A stretch of DNA of 7,996 nt, taken from positions 1 to 7,996 of the forward strand of contig JAGACP010000164.1 in assembly GCA_017614055.1 (NCBI GenBank). Direction: 5' to 3'. This document shows, piece after piece, positions 4,909 to 7,996 of this stretch. How positions within the stretch are numbered: the first letter of the stretch is position 1; every line of letters starts with the position of its first letter. The notes below the pieces were generated by a model, which saw nothing but the letters and a program-made list of their open reading frames with translations, searched no databases and was not told where the DNA came from. The translations under genes and the position numbers were made by a program. The DNA comes from Erysipelotrichaceae bacterium. Its GTDB lineage: Bacteria > Bacillota_I > Bacilli_A > Erysipelotrichales > Erysipelotrichaceae.

Positions 4909-7815
4909 ATGCCTGAGATCTATAGAGACAAAAAAGAGACGATCTCCAAACATGAAGGCGAGAAGGACTTCAAGAAGAAGTATGCGAAGCTCGCCAGGAA
5001 GATCACAGACAATGTCAAGACCAAGATCGGAGGAGTGAAAGCCGATTCTCCTGAGTACTGGGGACTCAGGGAAGTGCTCACGGAGGATGAAGTAGACGTC
5101 CTTCTGAAGATGAAGCTCCGTAAATGGTATACGTTCGATCAGCTCTGCGAGATGAACAAGGATCAGTTCGACAGGGAAAGAATGACTGAACTGGTCGATC
5201 TGATGGCTGATCACGGAATCGTGGAGTATGATTACGGCGATCACTATGACGACAACGGACCAACCCAGGAGAAAAACATAGAGGAAAAAAGATACCGTCT
5301 TTCATTCTTCGTTCCGGGAAGCGCCGAGCTTTTCAACTCTACCAAAGACAGGGTGGACGAGCATCCGCCTGTAGCTTCTTTCTTCGAAAGGATGACTTTC
5401 CTGCCTCTCGAGGACATCACCTCGATGGTGAGACCGGGCGGAGACGGAATAGGCATGCATGTAATACCTGTAGAGAAGGAAGTCAGCATGCACAGCGAGG
5501 CTCTGAAGATCGAGAAGATCTCCTACTGGCTGAAGAAATACGAGGGACATCTGTCTGCGGGCATATGTTCCTGCCGTTATTCCCGAGCAAAGCTGGGCGA
5601 CGGCTGCACGGACGATTACCGTGACTGGTGCATCCAGTTCGGCGACATGGCCGACTATGCCGTAGAGACCGGCAAGGCCCATTACATCACTACCGAGGAA
5701 GCTCTCGAGATCCTGAAACGTGCCGAAGAGAACGGCTATGTCCATCAGACGACCAATATCGACGGCGAGGATCACATCTTCGATATCTGCAACTGCAATC
5801 CTCAGATATGCAATGCCCTGAGGACATCGCAGCTTTACAATACTCCGAACATGTCCAAGAGCGCCTATACGGCCGAAGTGGACAAGGAGAAGTGCGTCGC
5901 ATGCAACCGCTGCGTTGAAGTCTGTCCTGCGGGAGCCATCAAGCTCGGACAGAAACTATGCGACAAGAACGGCAAGGATATCGAATATCCGAAGCAGCCT
6001 CTTCCGAACGCCATCAGATGGGGCAAATACGCCTGGGACGAGAACTACCGCGATACCGCGAGAGTGAATACCCACAAGACCGGTACATCTCCATGCAAGG
6101 CGGCATGTCCTGCCCATGTCCCTGTACAGGGATATCTGCAGATGGCGAAAGAGGGAAGATACGACGAAGCTCTGGCTCTGATCAAGAGAGAGAATCCGTT
6201 CCCGGCCATCTGCGGCAGAGTCTGCAACAAGCTCTGCGAGGAGGCATGCACCAGAGGAACGATCGACAGGCCTGTATCGATCGACGAGGTCAAGAAGTTC
6301 CTGGCGGAAAGAGATCTGCATGCCAAGACGCGCTATGTGCCTAAGAAGATCGTAAACAATCTCACGGGCGAATGGGATCAGAAGATCGCCATCATCGGTG
6401 CAGGTCCTGCGGGACTGAGCTGCGCATATTATCTTGCGGAGAAGGGCTATCATCCGACGGTATTCGAGAAGAATGAGAAACCTGGCGGAATGATGACCTA
6501 TGGAATACCTTCATACAAGCTGCAGAAGGATGTCATCGAGGCCGAGATAGACATCATAAGGGAACTCGGCGTAGACATCAGATGCGGCGTGGAAGTAGGC
6601 AAGGATGTCACCATCAAGCAGCTGAAGGATGAAGGATATAAGGCATTCTACATCGCCATCGGCTGCCAGGGAGGAAGACTTCCGGGCGTGCCTAACGAGA
6701 CTGCCAAGGGAACGGATATCGCCGTGAACTTCCTCAAGGAAGCGCTCAGCGATCCTAAGCAGAAGATCAAGGGCAATGTCGTAGTCGTCGGCGGCGGCAA
6801 TGTCGCGATAGACTGCGCAAGGACGGCCCACCGTTTCTATCCTGATTCAGTTTCGATGTACTGTCTGGAATCAAGGGAGACCATGCCTGCATCGAAGCAG
6901 GAGATCATGGAAGCCGAAGAGGAAGACGTGAAGATCAATGCCGGCTGGGGTCCGAAGGAAGTCCTGGTCGACAAGAAAGGCCATGTCAAGGGCATCGTAT
7001 TCAAGCGCTGTCTTTCGACCGTAGACGAGGAAGGCAGATTCAATCCTAAGTATGACGAGGACGATACGGTCACGGTCGATGCCGACAGGATCATCTTCGC
7101 CATCGGACAGAGCATCGTCTGGGGCGAGCTGCTTGAAGGAACGGGCGTCACGTTCTCAAGAGGCGCTTATCCTGCCGCAGACCGATTCACATACCAGACT
7201 GAAGATCCGTCCATCTTCGTGGGCGGCGACGTGTTCACCGGTCCGAAGTTCGTCATAGACGCCATCGGTCAGGGACACGAGGCTGCCGAATCGCTGATGA
7301 GATATGTATCTGAATTCAACGTTCCGCAGACTACCGGACGCGACCGCAGATTCTTCAAGGCTCTGGATACGGACAATATAACGGTTCCTTCCTACGACCA
7401 TGCGGGAAGACAGGAACCTGAAGTAAGGAAGATCAAGGATCCCGGACATTCATTCGAAGATCCGCGCAAGGTCTTCACCGAGGAACAGGTCAGGACGGAG
7501 TGTTCGAGATGTCTGTCGTGCGGTGCCACCATCGTCGACGAGAACAGATGCATCGGCTGCGGTCTGTGTACGACACGCTGCGAATTCGATGCGATCCATC
7601 TCAAGAGAGACCATCCGGAGATGACGGACTACCGCCGTGCCGAAGACAAGATAACGGGTCTAATCTCCTACGCGATCCCAAGAGCCGTCAAGATCGTGCT
7701 CAACAGCGGTTCGAAGGAAGCCAGGGAAATGGCTAAGAAACGCAGGGAATATAAGAAAGATCCGAACAAACCTCATACTGGCAATGCCGTCGATATCGAG
7801 GAAATGATGAAATAA
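4909..7815 (+). CDS. Large multi-cluster Fe-S flavoprotein with a GltD/NfnB-like NAD(P)H oxidoreductase module
   Basis: Predicted cytosolic electron-transfer protein of 968 residues, moving electrons between NAD(P)H, FAD and Fe-S clusters; the partner is unknown. Residues 1-135 are charged and include a winged-helix-like stretch (50-107). Residues 135-320 form a cysteine-containing domain (Cys220, Cys222, Cys233, Cys241; Cys294, Cys296, Cys301). A ferredoxin motif CxxCxxCxxxCP follows at 329-340. Residues 390-800 are the glutamate-synthase small-subunit fold: cluster cysteines 396, 400, 435, 439, 443 and 447, FAD motif IIGAGPAG (495-502), NAD(P) motif VVGGGNVAID (626-635), then GGD (772-774) and the helix AIGQGHEAA. 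A C-terminal ferredoxin-like part has Cys865, 868, 871, 881, 884, 887 and 891. No glutamate synthase large subunit is near, so it is not an ordinary GltD. It ends the operon after hypA. Confidence 0.85.
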   Translation: MPEIYRDKKETISKHEGEKDFKKKYAKLARKITDNVKTKIGGVKADSPEYWGLREVLTEDEVDVLLKMKLRKWYTFDQLCEMNKDQFDRERMTELVDLMADHGIVEYDYGDHYDDNGPTQEKNIEEKRYRLSFFVPGSAELFNSTKDRVDEHPPVASFFERMTFLPLEDITSMVRPGGDGIGMHVIPVEKEVSMHSEALKIEKISYWLKKYEGHLSAGICSCRYSRAKLGDGCTDDYRDWCIQFGDMADYAVETGKAHYITTEEALEILKRAEENGYVHQTTNIDGEDHIFDICNCNPQICNALRTSQLYNTPNMSKSAYTAEVDKEKCVACNRCVEVCPAGAIKLGQKLCDKNGKDIEYPKQPLPNAIRWGKYAWDENYRDTARVNTHKTGTSPCKAACPAHVPVQGYLQMAKEGRYDEALALIKRENPFPAICGRVCNKLCEEACTRGTIDRPVSIDEVKKFLAERDLHAKTRYVPKKIVNNLTGEWDQKIAIIGAGPAGLSCAYYLAEKGYHPTVFEKNEKPGGMMTYGIPSYKLQKDVIEAEIDIIRELGVDIRCGVEVGKDVTIKQLKDEGYKAFYIAIGCQGGRLPGVPNETAKGTDIAVNFLKEALSDPKQKIKGNVVVVGGGNVAIDCARTAHRFYPDSVSMYCLESRETMPASKQEIMEAEEEDVKINAGWGPKEVLVDKKGHVKGIVFKRCLSTVDEEGRFNPKYDEDDTVTVDADRIIFAIGQSIVWGELLEGTGVTFSRGAYPAADRFTYQTEDPSIFVGGDVFTGPKFVIDAIGQGHEAAESLMRYVSEFNVPQTTGRDRRFFKALDTDNITVPSYDHAGRQEPEVRKIKDPGHSFEDPRKVFTEEQVRTECSRCLSCGATIVDENRCIGCGLCTTRCEFDAIHLKRDHPEMTDYRRAEDKITGLISYAIPRAVKIVLNSGSKEAREMAKKRREYKKDPNKPHTGNAVDIEEMMK

Positions 7816-7820
7816 GACAG

Positions 7821-7849
7821 ATAACAGCGTTTGAACAAAACGCTGTTAT
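7821..7849 (+). terminator. Stable hairpin at the end of the operon, probable terminator
   Basis: ATAACAGCGTTT (7821-7832) and AAACGCTGTTAT (7838-7849) pair perfectly over 12 bp around a 5-base GAACA loop, 5 bases after the flavoprotein stop. The following TTCTAAAT is a poor T-tail, so termination may be partial, or the hairpin may mainly protect the mRNA 3' end. Confidence 0.65.
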
Positions 7850-7867
7850 TCTAAATGGAGACTGGCA

Positions 7868-7996
7868 ATGAAGAAGAATACAATATTCACAGCAGTCATG
7901 ATGATCATGGCTGTCGTATCGCTCGGCGTAGTGCTGATGTTTTCCTGCAGATCGATGGAAAGACTTGGAGATGACTATCATGCGCTGAAGAACGCC
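7868..7996 (+). CDS. Unidentified membrane-anchored or exported protein, N-terminus only (cut by window edge)
   Basis: The 43 visible codons begin MKKNTIF and run through a long hydrophobic segment (about residues 5-26) into polar sequence (RSMERLGDDYHALKNA). This is the pattern of a signal peptide or N-terminal anchor. A cysteine at 27 follows LMFS, which only loosely resembles a lipobox because Phe at -2 is unusual, so a lipoprotein is possible but not favoured. GGAG at 7857-7860 lies 7 bases before the ATG. The gene follows the operon hairpin by 18 bases and may be expressed by read-through. The family cannot be recognised from this fragment. Confidence 0.6.
   Translation, partial: MKKNTIFTAVMMIMAVVSLGVVLMFSCRSMERLGDDYHALKNA

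Noticed and set aside
4909..7815. Glutamate synthase small subunit (gltD) as the full identity of the 968-residue protein
   Set aside because: Only residues about 390-800 fit GltD. No large subunit gene is adjacent, and the extra Fe-S domains at both ends point to a different electron-transfer role.

Overview
The window looks like a chromosomal stretch from an anaerobic, moderate-GC, probably Firmicutes/Clostridia-type bacterium. This placement is an inference from strong AGGAGG-like ribosome binding sites, a DUF3267 membrane protein, a large Fe-S/GltD-type flavoprotein and nickel-maturation genes; no rRNA or taxonomic marker is present. All genes lie on the + strand and are tightly packed. 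No mobile element, tRNA, CRISPR array or phage gene was seen.

Layout. (1) 2-760 is the C-terminal two thirds of folylpolyglutamate/dihydrofolate synthase (FolC), cut by the left edge. (2) 792-1568 is uridine phosphorylase (Udp), followed by a clear intrinsic terminator (1584-1626). (3) 1661-2311 is a four-helix membrane protein of the DUF3267 putative zincin family with an HELIH motif. (4) The AT-rich gap 2312-2453 carries an extended -10 promoter candidate and a large imperfect inverted repeat. (5) 2454-7815 is a compact four-gene operon: a flavoenzyme closely resembling polyenoic fatty acid (linoleate) isomerase, hypB, hypA, and a 968-residue multi-cluster Fe-S flavoprotein. The first three genes are separated by 1 base each and the last by 11 bases. 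A perfect 12-bp hairpin (7821-7849) closes the operon. (6) 7868 to the right edge is the start of an unidentified membrane-anchored or exported protein.

How the genes may work together. FolC and Udp are housekeeping folate and pyrimidine-salvage enzymes. The operon is the notable part. It joins a fatty-acid isomerase-like FAD enzyme, which keeps the two substrate-contacting residues known from the Cutibacterium acnes enzyme, to the HypA/HypB nickel-insertion pair and to a predicted NAD(P)H:Fe-S electron-transfer flavoprotein. No nickel enzyme is encoded in the window. The functional link (lipid isomerisation or detoxification tied to redox or hydrogen metabolism, or mere co-transcription) is unproven.
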